A stretch of 64,000 bases of DNA from Hyphomicrobiales bacterium (GTDB taxonomy: Bacteria; Pseudomonadota; Alphaproteobacteria; Rhizobiales; Rhizobiaceae): contig UEIF01000054.1 of NCBI GenBank assembly GCA_900468805.1, positions 1 to 64,000 of the forward strand, read 5' to 3'. Below the pieces are notes generated by a model. That model saw nothing but the letters and a program-made list of their open reading frames with translations, did not search any database and was not told the DNA's origin. Position 1 is the stretch's first letter; every line of letters starts with the position of its first letter. This document shows positions 33,746 to 42,518 of this stretch, in pieces. The position numbers and the translations under genes are program-made.

Positions 33746-34660
33746 GTGACAGCGGATGTGAAGGGAAAGGTGGCACTCGTTGCGGGCGGAACGCGCGGCG
33801 CCGGCCGCGGCATCGCAGTAGAACTGGGCGCTGCAGGCGCGACGGTCTATGTGACCGGCCGCACGACCCGCGCGCAGCAATCCGAATACGGTCGGCCCGA
33901 AACCATCGAGGAAACGGCCGAGCTCGTGAGTGCGGCCGGCGGGCGCGGCATTGCCGTGCAGGTGGACCACCTGGTCACCGAACAGGTCGAAGCGCTGGTT
34001 ACCCGCATCCGTGCGGAGGAGGGCAGGCTGGACATCCTCGTCAACGATATCTGGGGCGGCGAGCATCTGACGGAATGGGACAAGCCCGTCTGGGAACATT
34101 CGCTCGACAAGGGCCTGCGCATGCTGCGGCTTGCGATCGACACGCATTTCATCACCGCCCATTACGCTTTGGCGCTGATGATCGAAAAGCCGGGCGGCCT
34201 GCTGGTGGAAATGACCGACGGCACGGCAGAGTACAACGCCACCCATTACCGGCTCTGCCCCTATTACGACTTCGTCAAGACGGGCACCAACCGCATGGCC
34301 TGGGCGCACGCCAAGGATCTCGCACCCCATGGCGCCACATCAGTCTCGCTTTCGCCCGGCTGGATGCGCTCGGAAATGATGCTGGAAATCTATGGAGTTA
34401 AGGAAGAAAACTGGCGTGACGGTACAAAAGTCCAGCCGCATTTCGTCATCTCGGAAACGCCGCGTTTCACCGGCCGGGCAGTTGCCGCACTCGCCGCCGA
34501 TCCCGACCGCAGCAGATGGAACGGCCAGTCGCTTTCAAGCTTCCAGCTGGCCGAAGCTTACGGCTTCAACGATCTCGATGGCACGCGGCCGGATTGCTGG
34601 CGTTACCTCGCCGAGGTGCAGGAACCCGGCAAGCCGGCGGATGACACCGGCTATCGGTGA
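33746..34660 (+). CDS. SDR family oxidoreductase under TetR control
   Basis: The 304-residue product starts at a GTG placed by GGGGAGGA 7 nt upstream. The Rossmann motif AGGTRGAGRG is near residues 14-23. The active pair is YYDFVK (Tyr and Lys four apart), and VNDIWGGE stands where most SDRs have NNAG. It belongs to a different SDR branch from the three AraC-linked ones and lacks their CxxC tail. The substrate is unknown. The TetR palindrome lies about 54 nt upstream of the start. Confidence 0.88.
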   Translation: MTADVKGKVALVAGGTRGAGRGIAVELGAAGATVYVTGRTTRAQQSEYGRPETIEETAELVSAAGGRGIAVQVDHLVTEQVEALVTRIRAEEGRLDILVNDIWGGEHLTEWDKPVWEHSLDKGLRMLRLAIDTHFITAHYALALMIEKPGGLLVEMTDGTAEYNATHYRLCPYYDFVKTGTNRMAWAHAKDLAPHGATSVSLSPGWMRSEMMLEIYGVKEENWRDGTKVQPHFVISETPRFTGRAVAALAADPDRSRWNGQSLSSFQLAEAYGFNDLDGTRPDCWRYLAEVQEPGKPADDTGYR

Positions 34661-34730
34661 TCTGGCGCGCTGCCGTTGAGGATTGATCCCTAGGCGAATC
34701 TGCTAGTCTCCTGGTGAACAGGGAGCTCGC

Positions 34731-35540
34731 ATGGCTTTGCGTATCATTTCATTGAATGCCTGGGGCGGCAGCATCCACGCGCCGCTGATCGACTATCTCG
34801 CCCACGCGGACGCCGACATCTTCTGCCTGCAGGAGGTGGTGCGTTCAGCGCCCGGTACGCCGGAATGGCTGGAATATCGCGACGGCGACGTCGTGCTGCC
34901 GCAGCGCGCCCATCTCTATGACGAGATTGCCGCCGTTCTCCCTGGTCATGATGGCTTCTTCTGCCCCTTTGCGCGGGGCGATCTCTTCCACGCCGAGACG
35001 GTCTTCCCGACCGAATTCGGCATCGCCACTTTCGTGCGCAAGTCGCATGCAGTCATCGGCCAGGCGGCGGACTTCATCCATGGCGGTTTCTCGTCCAATG
35101 GCTGGGGTGAGCATCCGCGCTCCCGCAACGCCCATTGCATCCGCCTGTTCGATTATGCCGGCGGCTTTTCCGTCACCATCGCCCAGCTCCACGGCTTGCG
35201 TGATCCCGCGGGCAAGGGCGATATTCCGGCTCGCCATGCGCAGGCGGATGCGCTTCTGGAGCTGATCGAACGCGTCTGGCCGGGCAATGAACGACTTGTC
35301 GTCTGCGGTGATTTCAACGTGTTGCCTGATAGCGCCACCTTCGAGAAGCTCGGCCGCCTCGGCCTCAACGATCTCGTCACCGGCAGGGGATTTAACGATA
35401 CCCGCACCTCGCTCTATCCGAAGGAAGGGCGCTTTGCCGATTACTTGCTGGTGACGACGGAGGTCGTGGTGGAACGCTTCGAGGTGGTGGAGCAGCCCGA
35501 GGTTTCCGATCACCGGGCTCTTCTGATCGATCTGGCCTAA
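34731..35540 (+). CDS. Endonuclease/exonuclease/phosphatase (EEP) family protein
   Basis: The 269-residue product has EEP metal-site motifs: SLNAWGG (8-14), LQEV (Glu35), AQLHGLRD, CGDFNVLPDS and the closing SDHRALL with the catalytic Asp-His. Phosphodiester or phosphomonoester hydrolysis dependent on Mg2+ is expected, and the target could be nucleic acid, inositol phosphate or sphingomyelin-type lipid. No signal peptide is seen. It overlaps the convergent otnC gene by 4 nt. Confidence 0.87.
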   Translation: MALRIISLNAWGGSIHAPLIDYLAHADADIFCLQEVVRSAPGTPEWLEYRDGDVVLPQRAHLYDEIAAVLPGHDGFFCPFARGDLFHAETVFPTEFGIATFVRKSHAVIGQAADFIHGGFSSNGWGEHPRSRNAHCIRLFDYAGGFSVTIAQLHGLRDPAGKGDIPARHAQADALLELIERVWPGNERLVVCGDFNVLPDSATFEKLGRLGLNDLVTGRGFNDTRTSLYPKEGRFADYLLVTTEVVVERFEVVEQPEVSDHRALLIDLA

Positions 35541-36181
35541 CGCAGCTTGAAGTATTTCTCCAGGTCGGCGATCTGCTCGGCATTGAGCTGTCGCACCTTC
35601 ATGCCGCGCGTAATGATCGAAAGCTTGGCTGCCTCTTCCAGCTCTTCGATCGCGAAGACGGCAGAATCGAGAGTGGCGGCCGAAACGATCGGTCCATGGT
35701 TTTCCAGCAGCACCGCGCTGTGTTCGCCGGCGATTTCGGCAATCAGCGGCTTCACGTCAGTCGAGCCCGGCCGCGTATAGGGCACGACCGGCACCTTGCC
35801 GACGCGCATTACCACATAGGGCGTCAGCGGCGGAATGGCATCGTTGGGATCGGTATCGGCAAGGCAGGAAAGGGCAGTCGCATAGGAGGAATGCAGGTGC
35901 ACCACGGCGCCCGTCTGCGGCCGTTTCTCATAGAAGGAAAAATGCAGCGGCAGTTCCTTGGTCGGTGCATCGCCCGAGAGGTGCTTGCCGTCGCTATCGA
36001 GCTTCGAAAGCCGCTCGGCATCGAGAAAGCCAAGGCAGGAATTGGTCGGCGTCGCAAGATAGCCGTCGGCGGTGCGAACCGAAATATTGCCGGATGAACC
36101 GGCCGTCAGGCCCCGCTCGAAGAGCGATTTTCCCCAGCGGACGATGGCTTCCCGCAGCGCCGTTTCATGCATGGCCGGCAA
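35537..36181 (-). CDS. otnC: 3-oxo-tetronate 4-phosphate decarboxylase OtnC (class II aldolase family)
   Basis: The 214-residue class II aldolase/adducin-fold protein has metal-binding HLHSSYA and a second His in ENHGP, plus the phosphate-contacting AGSSGNIS near residues 26-33. With OtnK and DenD in the same operon it should decarboxylate 3-oxo-tetronate 4-phosphate to dihydroxyacetone phosphate. The start overlaps the otnK end by 17 nt; MHETALREA, 9 nt later, is an alternative start. Confidence 0.88.
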   Translation of the reverse strand: MPAMHETALREAIVRWGKSLFERGLTAGSSGNISVRTADGYLATPTNSCLGFLDAERLSKLDSDGKHLSGDAPTKELPLHFSFYEKRPQTGAVVHLHSSYATALSCLADTDPNDAIPPLTPYVVMRVGKVPVVPYTRPGSTDVKPLIAEIAGEHSAVLLENHGPIVSAATLDSAVFAIEELEEAAKLSIITRGMKVRQLNAEQIADLEKYFKLR

Positions 36182-37427
36182 TCCTGTCCAGCGCCTTGGC
36201 GAAGAAATCGGGCGAGCCGAAATTGCCGCTCTTTAGCGCCAGCCCGATCGGCCGCATCGGCCGGCCACGCTCGGATACCAGAACCGGTACGCCGGGATCG
36301 ATCTCCCCACCGATGATCATATGCTTGAGGCCGAGCGCTTCCACGACGGCACCGGAGGTTTCCCCGCCGCCGACGACGATCTGGCGCGTACCGGAATCGG
36401 CGAGCCGCTTGGCGAGGCCGCCGAAGAAATCCTCAAGGATCTTCGCCGATTCCTCGCGGCCGAAGCGCTGCTGTACGAAGCTCACGACATCGGGCGAGGT
36501 GGTGGAATAGACGATCGGATTGTCAGCTGCGTTGGAGGCCACCCAGCGGGCGGCCTGCTCTACCGACATGGTGCCGCGCACGATGGCTGCGGGATCGATG
36601 GAAAGGCCCGGATGGTTCTGCAGGTGGCAGGCAACCTGGTTCTGCGAGGCGAGCGAGCAGGAGCCGCAGAGGATGACGCCCGGTCCGCTGACCACGGGCA
36701 CCTCGGCGGGAACGCCTGATAGTTTGCCGCGCTTGGCGAAATTGCGCACCAGCCCCTGGGCCAGCCCCGACCCGCCGGTGACCAACTCATGGTCGATCAC
36801 GGCCTCGCCGATCGTCAGGAGGTCGGCATCCTCGATAGCATCGACGACGACGAGGCGGTTGCCATCGGTCAGTTCGTCGCGCAGGCGGCTGCGGATTGCG
36901 ACCGAGCCTTCGCGCACCGTATCGAGCGTGATGCTGCCGACGCCACCGCGCGTCTGCAGCCGCAGCCAGCGGCGGATGTCAGGATCGGTCATCGGCGTCA
37001 GCGGATGGTTCTCCATGCCGGATTCGCTGAGCAGCTTGTCCTTGACGAAGAGGTGGCCCATGAAAACCCGCCGGCCGGTCGCCGGAAAGGCCGGGCAGAC
37101 GACCGTGACATTGGCGCCCGTCAGCCGCTGCAACGCTTCCGCCACCGGGCCGATATTCCCCTCCGGCGTGGAATCGAAGGTCGAGCAATATTTGAAGAAG
37201 ATCTGCTCGCAGCCCTGATCCAGCAGCCAGCGCGCCGCGTCCATCGATTGCCATACTGCGTCGTCGACCGATGCCGAGCGCGTCTTCAGCGCCACGACGC
37301 CGGCTTCGCAATTCACCTTGCCGCGGCCGGGCCCGACGAACTGCATCGTTGACATGCCGCCTCGGGCAAGGGTGTTGGCAAGATCGCTGGCGCCGGTGAA
37401 ATCGTCGGCAATGGCTCCAAGCAGCAT
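36165..37427 (-). CDS. otnK: 3-oxo-tetronate kinase OtnK (DUF1537/four-carbon acid sugar kinase)
   Basis: The 420-residue product has the N-terminal substrate domain LGAIADDFTGASDLANTLAR and the C-terminal nucleotide-binding domain with VVGGGETSGAVVEALGL and GVPVLVSE. It phosphorylates a 3-oxo-tetronate with ATP. It sits in the middle of denD-otnK-otnC, 1 nt after denD. The specificity (D-erythronate, D-threonate or L-threonate derived) cannot be read from sequence alone; the denD partner favours the D-erythronate route. Confidence 0.9.
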   Translation of the reverse strand: MLLGAIADDFTGASDLANTLARGGMSTMQFVGPGRGKVNCEAGVVALKTRSASVDDAVWQSMDAARWLLDQGCEQIFFKYCSTFDSTPEGNIGPVAEALQRLTGANVTVVCPAFPATGRRVFMGHLFVKDKLLSESGMENHPLTPMTDPDIRRWLRLQTRGGVGSITLDTVREGSVAIRSRLRDELTDGNRLVVVDAIEDADLLTIGEAVIDHELVTGGSGLAQGLVRNFAKRGKLSGVPAEVPVVSGPGVILCGSCSLASQNQVACHLQNHPGLSIDPAAIVRGTMSVEQAARWVASNAADNPIVYSTTSPDVVSFVQQRFGREESAKILEDFFGGLAKRLADSGTRQIVVGGGETSGAVVEALGLKHMIIGGEIDPGVPVLVSERGRPMRPIGLALKSGNFGSPDFFAKALDRIAGHA

Positions 37428-37428
37428 G

Positions 37429-38415
37429 TCAGGCGGGCTCCGGCGGTCTGTTGTTCAATTCGTCCTCGATATGGACGCGGATGATGTCGTCAAAGGATGT
37501 CTCGGCTGTGAAGCCGAGCGAAAGGGCGCGGCTGGCATCGAAGCTTTGCGGCCAGCCGGCAACGATCCTGGCGATATCAGCATCTGGTGCGCGGCGGATC
37601 AGCTTGACCGCGCTCTCGCCAGCGACGCGCCGGAGAGCCTCGATCTCCTCGCCGACGGTGGCGGCCAATCCCGGCATGGTCAGCGTGCGGATCTGGCCGA
37701 GTGGGGCGGTGTCGAGTTCGGCAGCCGTAAGAAGGAAGCGGATTGCCGCGCGTGGGCTCGCAAACCAGTGGCGGACGCTTTCATCGACCGGCAGCACGGC
37801 CTCCTGGCCGATCAGCGGCTCGCGCAGGATGCTGGAGAAGAAGCCGGAGGCAGCCCGGTTCGGCTTGCCGGGGCGGACGGTGATGGTCGGCAGGCGAATG
37901 CCGACGCCGTCGAGGAAGCCGCGCCGCGAATAATCGGCAAGCAGCAGTTCGCCGATCGCCTTCTGCGTGCCGTAGCTGGTGAGCGGCGTCAGATGATGCG
38001 TGTCACCGATGACCTGCGGTAGCGGCTCGCCGAACACGGCGATGGAAGAGGTGAAGACGAGCTTCGGGCAATAGGGCTGTTCGGCAAGCCGGATTGCTTC
38101 GAGCAGGTAGCGCGTGCCATCGAGATTGACGCGGTAGCCCTTCTCGAAATCCGCTTCCGCCTCACCGGAGACGATGGCCGCGAGATGGAAGATCAGGTCC
38201 GGCCGGTGCGCGACAAGCTGTTCGGCCGTTCCCAGCTGCGACAGGTCCGCTGCAAATGTCTCCACCGTGCCGTCGAATTCAGGTTTTTCGGGTACCAAGA
38301 CATCCGCCAGCACCAGCGAGCCGATGGATTTACCGTTCAAAGTCCCGCGCGCGCACAAAGCACGGACGAGCTTGCGGCCGATCATCCCGGCCGCGCCGAT
38401 AACAAGGATTTTCAT
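37429..38415 (-). CDS. denD: D-erythronate dehydrogenase DenD (extended SDR)
   Basis: The 328-residue NAD-dependent epimerase/dehydratase-type protein has GAAGMIGRKLV near residues 8-18 and the catalytic Tyr-x-x-x-Lys in YGTQKAIGELLL. The denD-otnK-otnC order matches the characterised D-erythronate pathway, where DenD makes 2-oxo-tetronate. GGAGGGACC precedes the start. No 2-oxo-tetronate isomerase (OtnI) or transporter is encoded in the window, so the pathway is incomplete here. Confidence 0.87.
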   Translation of the reverse strand: MKILVIGAAGMIGRKLVRALCARGTLNGKSIGSLVLADVLVPEKPEFDGTVETFAADLSQLGTAEQLVAHRPDLIFHLAAIVSGEAEADFEKGYRVNLDGTRYLLEAIRLAEQPYCPKLVFTSSIAVFGEPLPQVIGDTHHLTPLTSYGTQKAIGELLLADYSRRGFLDGVGIRLPTITVRPGKPNRAASGFFSSILREPLIGQEAVLPVDESVRHWFASPRAAIRFLLTAAELDTAPLGQIRTLTMPGLAATVGEEIEALRRVAGESAVKLIRRAPDADIARIVAGWPQSFDASRALSLGFTAETSFDDIIRVHIEDELNNRPPEPA

Positions 38416-38703
38416 TTGAAGCGGTCCCTCCGACCGAAGACGTGAACGCCAACCGAAAACACGCCGCCGCCTGAGTCGGCATGGACGGCACGCTTATAGT
38501 TAAGACCAGCCGGGCAGGGCTGTCACGCAATTTCAGGCGGAGGAGCCTGTTTGATTGTGGGGTGGAAAGCTCGATCTACCCGCAGCTGGCGCCCGGGCTT
38601 TCGCTTCAGTTCGGTCCCGCAGGGTATTCAATGCGGCGTCGAGGCACAATGCTTTTCCACGATGGCGCTTGCTCCACGGCCGGTTTCACGGCAACAAACG
38701 GAC

Positions 38704-39669
38704 ATGAGCATCCCGACAGAATACCCCTTCGACTTCGACCCCACCTACGGCATGACGCTCGCCGACCTGCAGGCGATCCGCCCGCCGGAGGCCCCGCCGG
38801 GCTTCGATGCCTTCTGGCAGAAGCGCTACGCCAAGGCGCTGGCGGTGAAGCCGCAGCCCGTGTTGAGCGAAAGCAAGGATACGCATCCGGATTGGCAGGT
38901 GCGGGATATCGTCTACACATCCACCGATAACTTCAGCATTGGCGGCTGGCTGCTCACGCCGCGCAAGGGCGCGGTCAAGCGCGGCCTCGTCGTCGGCCAT
39001 GGTTATGGTGGCCGCGACCAGCCGGAATTCGATCTTCCGGTCGAAGAGACCGCGATCCTCTTTCCCTGTTTCCGTGGGATGTCGCGCAGCGCCCATCCAC
39101 CGATCTCGCCGGAAGCGCCCTGGCACGTGCTGCACGATATTGACGATCCCGATCATTACGTGATCGGCGGCTGCATCGAGGATCTCTGGGTTGCCGTGTC
39201 CGCATTGCTGTCGCTTTATCCGGCTCTGTCAGGCCATGTCGGCTATAGCGGCATCAGTTTCGGCGGCGGCATCGGCGCGCTCGGCATTCCCTTTGATATC
39301 AGGATCATACGCGGTCATCTGACTGTGCCGACCTTCGGAAACCGCAAGCTCTGGCTGACATTGCCGACTGTTGGCAGCGCCCATTCGGTGCAGGACTATG
39401 CGAAGACCCATCCCGAGATCCTTGAAAAGCTGCGCCTTTTCGACGCCGCAACGGCCGCGACCCGCATTACCGTACCCATGCTTGCGGCTGTCGCGCTCTT
39501 CGATCCGGCTGTCGCGCCGCCCTGTCAGTTCACGGTGGCGAACGCTCTGCCGAAATCAAAATTTAATGAAATCTTCATCCTGGATGCCGGGCATTTCGAC
39601 TATCTTGATAGTGCGGTGCAGCAAACTGCGCTGCGCGAGCGAGTCGGGCGGTTTTTCAGGGGTCTATGA
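38704..39669 (+). CDS. Acetylxylan esterase-type alpha/beta hydrolase
   Basis: The 321-residue product matches the AXE1/cephalosporin-C deacetylase family. The oxyanion region is VVGHGYGGRD, the nucleophile Ser is in GYSGISFGGG, the acid is in VALFDPAVAPPCQF and the His is in DAGHFDY. The expected activity is deacetylation of sugars or xylan. No signal peptide is seen. The start is uncertain because no clear ribosome-binding site precedes 38704; an in-frame ATG at 38662 is an alternative. The stop overlaps the next gene (ATGA). Confidence 0.82.
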   Translation: MSIPTEYPFDFDPTYGMTLADLQAIRPPEAPPGFDAFWQKRYAKALAVKPQPVLSESKDTHPDWQVRDIVYTSTDNFSIGGWLLTPRKGAVKRGLVVGHGYGGRDQPEFDLPVEETAILFPCFRGMSRSAHPPISPEAPWHVLHDIDDPDHYVIGGCIEDLWVAVSALLSLYPALSGHVGYSGISFGGGIGALGIPFDIRIIRGHLTVPTFGNRKLWLTLPTVGSAHSVQDYAKTHPEILEKLRLFDAATAATRITVPMLAAVALFDPAVAPPCQFTVANALPKSKFNEIFILDAGHFDYLDSAVQQTALRERVGRFFRGL

Positions 39670-40394
39670 ACCGAGAATATCTGCGCTGGTACAGCGATCG
39701 GCTCCATCGTGACATGGAGCTCCTGGTGTTCGGTCATGCCGGCGCCAAAGTACTGATGTTCCCAACGCGGGAAGGGCGCTTTTGGGAATATGAACATCTC
39801 GGCATCGTCTCCAGCCTCGCCGACAAGCTTGAGGCCGGCCACTTGCAGCTTTTCTGCATCGAGGGCCTGGCAAATGAGACCTTCTACAACTTCGGCCGTC
39901 ATCCGGCCGATCGTATCCGCCGCCATATCGCTTTCGAAGAATATGTGCTGAACGAAGTTTTGCCGCTCATGGAGAGCCGCAATAGCCACGAATGCACCAT
40001 CGTCCACGGCTGCAGCCTCGGCGCCTTCCAGGCCGCCAGCCTCGTCTTCCGCCACCCGCATCTCTTCCGCAAGCTGGTCGCCTTTTCCGGCCGCTACGAC
40101 CTGACGATGCGGGTCGAATCCTTCTCCGATCTCTTCGACGGCTATTACGACGACACGGTCTATTTCCACATGCCGACGCATTTCCTGCCGGGCCTTTCCA
40201 GCGACTGGCGGCTGGAGAAACTGCGGCAGGTCGATATCGTACTGACGATCGGCAACGAGGATCCCTTCCTCGACAACAACCGCCACCTCAGCCGCTTGCT
40301 CGCCGAAAAAGGCGTCGGTCACCACCTGCATTTCTGGGATGGCAGGGCGCACCGCGCGGGTGCCTGGCGCCGGATGGCGCCACTCTATATCTAA
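39666..40394 (+). CDS. Putative esterase (esterase D-like fold)
   Basis: The 242-residue alpha/beta hydrolase has nucleophile Ser in IVHGCSLGAFQAA (GxSxG), the acid probably in TIGNEDPFLDNN and the His in FWDGRAHR. It is coupled by ATGA overlap to the acetylxylan esterase-like gene upstream, so the two probably share a substrate or pathway. The last nine codons are part of a 29-bp tandem duplication that continues past the stop. Confidence 0.85.
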   Translation: MNREYLRWYSDRLHRDMELLVFGHAGAKVLMFPTREGRFWEYEHLGIVSSLADKLEAGHLQLFCIEGLANETFYNFGRHPADRIRRHIAFEEYVLNEVLPLMESRNSHECTIVHGCSLGAFQAASLVFRHPHLFRKLVAFSGRYDLTMRVESFSDLFDGYYDDTVYFHMPTHFLPGLSSDWRLEKLRQVDIVLTIGNEDPFLDNNRHLSRLLAEKGVGHHLHFWDGRAHRAGAWRRMAPLYI

Positions 40395-40424
40395 GCCGCC
40401 GGATGGCGCCGCTCTATATCTAGC
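40371..40424 (+). repeat. Tandem duplication of 29 bp across a stop codon
   Basis: CGGATGGCGCCACTCTATAT then CTAAGC at 40371 is repeated from 40400 as CGGATGGCGCCGCTCTATAT then CTAGC. Both copies contain an in-frame-style stop (TAA, TAG). The duplication covers the esterase C-terminus and its 3' flank. Confidence 0.85.
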
Positions 40425-40440
40425 TTCTGGCAGTTGCGCC

Positions 40441-41346
40441 TTACTGCATCAGCGGCTTCTTGAGGAAGCTGTTGCGGTCAGCCGATTTGATGCGCAGCCA
40501 GGCTTCGCGGCCGTTCCTCAGCACACGGATGGGGATTTCCGCACCCGCCGGGCCGCTCTTCCAGACCTTGCGGTAGAAATCGGCAAGTCCGTCGACTTCG
40601 CCGTCGCGGATTTCCGAGATGACGTCGCCCTGCTGCAGGCCCGCCTGCGCGGCAGGGCTGCCATTGGCAACGCTCATGACGATCACCTCGCCGTTGCTCT
40701 CGGCCGAAAAGGCCCCGAGCCAGGGGCGCGGTGGCTTGTCGATCTGGCCACGATGCAGCAAATCGTCGAGGATCGGCGGAAGAAGGTTGATCGGCACGAC
40801 CATGTTGATGTCGGCGACCTCGTCACCCTGGACCATCTGCAGGCGCAGCGAACCGATGCCGAGCAGCTTGTCCTCGTCGCTGACGAGCGCCGCACCGCCC
40901 CAAGAGGGGTGAGCCGGCGCGATGAAGATCGCCTCGTCGAGCAGATATTCCCAATAGCCCGCAAATTCCTGCTTGGCGACGATGTTGGCCTGAACGAATT
41001 CGCCGAGGCCATCGGCAAAGATCACCGCATCGCCGACCTTCGTCTTGACCTTGTCGCCGATTTCGAGCGCCGGCAGGTCCAGAGGCGCCAGCGACTGGAT
41101 GAGGCCGAAGCCGGTTTCCTGGTCATAGGCCAGAGCATGGCCGGGCACGACCTTGCCGTCGTGGCGGGTCAGCCAGATTTCGTCTGCTTCGGTGATAAGA
41201 TAGCCGATGGTGAGCACCAGCCCGTTTTCCCTGATGACGACGCCACTTCCTTCCCGGCGGGTGCCCAGCGTATTCGCGGTGAAGGCATCTTCGGGGATGG
41301 AGGCGCGAACGGCCACAACTGACCGCAGGATCCTGTCGATATTCAT
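40441..41346 (-). CDS. DegP/HtrA-like PDZ protein lacking the catalytic triad
   Basis: The 301-residue product has a trypsin-like domain (about 1-195) and a PDZ domain (about 205-290; VIVMSVANGSPAAQAGLQQG). Aligned by eye with DegP, the His of TNNHVV is Tyr49 (LTIGYLI). The Asp of RSDIALIQ is Gly79 (ETGFGLIQ), and the Ser of GNSGGALV is Trp149 (PSWGGAALV). The fold is kept but protease activity should be absent. There is no signal peptide, so it may be cytoplasmic. A likely role is peptide binding or scaffolding. MNIDRIL is chosen as start; longer readings overlap the AraC gene. Confidence 0.82.
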   Translation of the reverse strand: MNIDRILRSVVAVRASIPEDAFTANTLGTRREGSGVVIRENGLVLTIGYLITEADEIWLTRHDGKVVPGHALAYDQETGFGLIQSLAPLDLPALEIGDKVKTKVGDAVIFADGLGEFVQANIVAKQEFAGYWEYLLDEAIFIAPAHPSWGGAALVSDEDKLLGIGSLRLQMVQGDEVADINMVVPINLLPPILDDLLHRGQIDKPPRPWLGAFSAESNGEVIVMSVANGSPAAQAGLQQGDVISEIRDGEVDGLADFYRKVWKSGPAGAEIPIRVLRNGREAWLRIKSADRNSFLKKPLMQ

Positions 41347-41476
41347 GGTTTCATCCTCGTAAGGCGGGCACAAAGGCTCGGAATGCTGCGAGGGCCGGCA
41401 AGGGCCGGACGCATACCATTCCTTGTATAGGTATGAAAGGAAACGCAGTTCTGCAAGACCTGCGGCCTGAGGTCTT

Positions 41477-42418
41477 TTACCCGTTCTGTCCAGCCGAATC
41501 CGCAGCCTCCCGGCCATACTGCCGCGGCGAGCGCTCCATCACCCGCTTGAAGGCGGTGCTGAAGGCGCTTTCGGACTCGTAGCCGAGCGAAAGCGCAATC
41601 GTGCTGATCGGCTCGCGGCTATTTGCGAGCCGATCGCCGGCCAGCGTCATGCGCCAGCGCGTCAGGTAGTCCATCGGCGCGGCTCCGACCTTCTCCTTGA
41701 AGCGCTCGGCGAAGGAGGAGCGCGACATGCCGGTCATGGCAGCAAGCTGCTGCAGCGTCCAGCGCCGCGCCGGCTCGGCATGCATCGCGCCGATCGCCGT
41801 ACCGATCTGCCTGTCGGCGAGCGCAAAGAGCCAGCCTGTGCCTTCGGTATCGGGTGCTGAGAGATAGAGCCGCAGGATCTGCATCAGCATGATATGCGCC
41901 AGATGTTCGGTCATCAGGAAACCACCCGGCCGCCGGCCGCGCAGCTCCCGCGCCATCTGGTCGATGGCAAAGCGCAGCACCGAGGCTTGATCCGAATGCT
42001 CGCTGACATGGACGACCGGCGGCAATATGCCGACGAGCAGATTTGCGCCTGCGCCGGAAAAGCCGAAGCGGCTGCCGACAAGGAAGAAGGCGCCGCCGCC
42101 ATTGCAGGTCGCGACACCATCCGCCGCATGCGCATAGATGTCATCGGCCGGGATTGTCGGCAGGCTGCGGTCGCTCATCATTCGAAAAGGCCGACTCTGC
42201 GTCAGCAGGAAACAATCGCCCTCTTCGAGCAGGAACGGCTCGACACCCTCTACCTCCAGCCAGCAGCCGCCCGAAAGAACGGCATTGAACTTGATGCCCT
42301 GCGGCGGCGGAAAATCGATCGCCCAGTCACGTCCGGCATCGAGCCCCAGCGAGACATAGCTGCGCGGCTTCAGCAGCGCCAGCACATCGGAAAGGGGATC
42401 CATGGAGAGAGAGGTCAT
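41477..42418 (-). CDS. AraC family regulator of module 3
   Basis: The 313-residue product has a cupin-like domain (MDPLSDVLALLKPRSYVSLG; IKFNAVLSGGCWLEVEG) and an AraC-type double HTH (LAAMTGMSRSSFAERFKEKV; SLGYESESAFSTAFKRVMER). It is paralogous to the regulators of modules 1 and 2 and divergent from its SDR gene by 100 nt. MDPLS, five residues in, is an alternative start. Confidence 0.88.
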   Translation of the reverse strand: MTSLSMDPLSDVLALLKPRSYVSLGLDAGRDWAIDFPPPQGIKFNAVLSGGCWLEVEGVEPFLLEEGDCFLLTQSRPFRMMSDRSLPTIPADDIYAHAADGVATCNGGGAFFLVGSRFGFSGAGANLLVGILPPVVHVSEHSDQASVLRFAIDQMARELRGRRPGGFLMTEHLAHIMLMQILRLYLSAPDTEGTGWLFALADRQIGTAIGAMHAEPARRWTLQQLAAMTGMSRSSFAERFKEKVGAAPMDYLTRWRMTLAGDRLANSREPISTIALSLGYESESAFSTAFKRVMERSPRQYGREAADSAGQNG

Positions 42419-42449
42419 GAGGAAATCCGGACGATCGCAAAGATATCGT

Positions 42450-42472
42450 GGATTTTAACGCATAGATCGTAT
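42450..42472 (+). promoter_or_regulatory. Shared motif, module 3 (candidate AraC operator)
   Basis: GGATTT-TAAC-GCAT-AGAT, 46 nt before the SDR start, the same spacing as in module 1 (45 nt). The AATCC right end present in modules 1 and 2 is not conserved here. Confidence 0.55.
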
Positions 42473-42518
42473 GCGCGCCACCGCATTACTCTCCGACCGA
42501 AAGCAGAAGGAGATTTTC

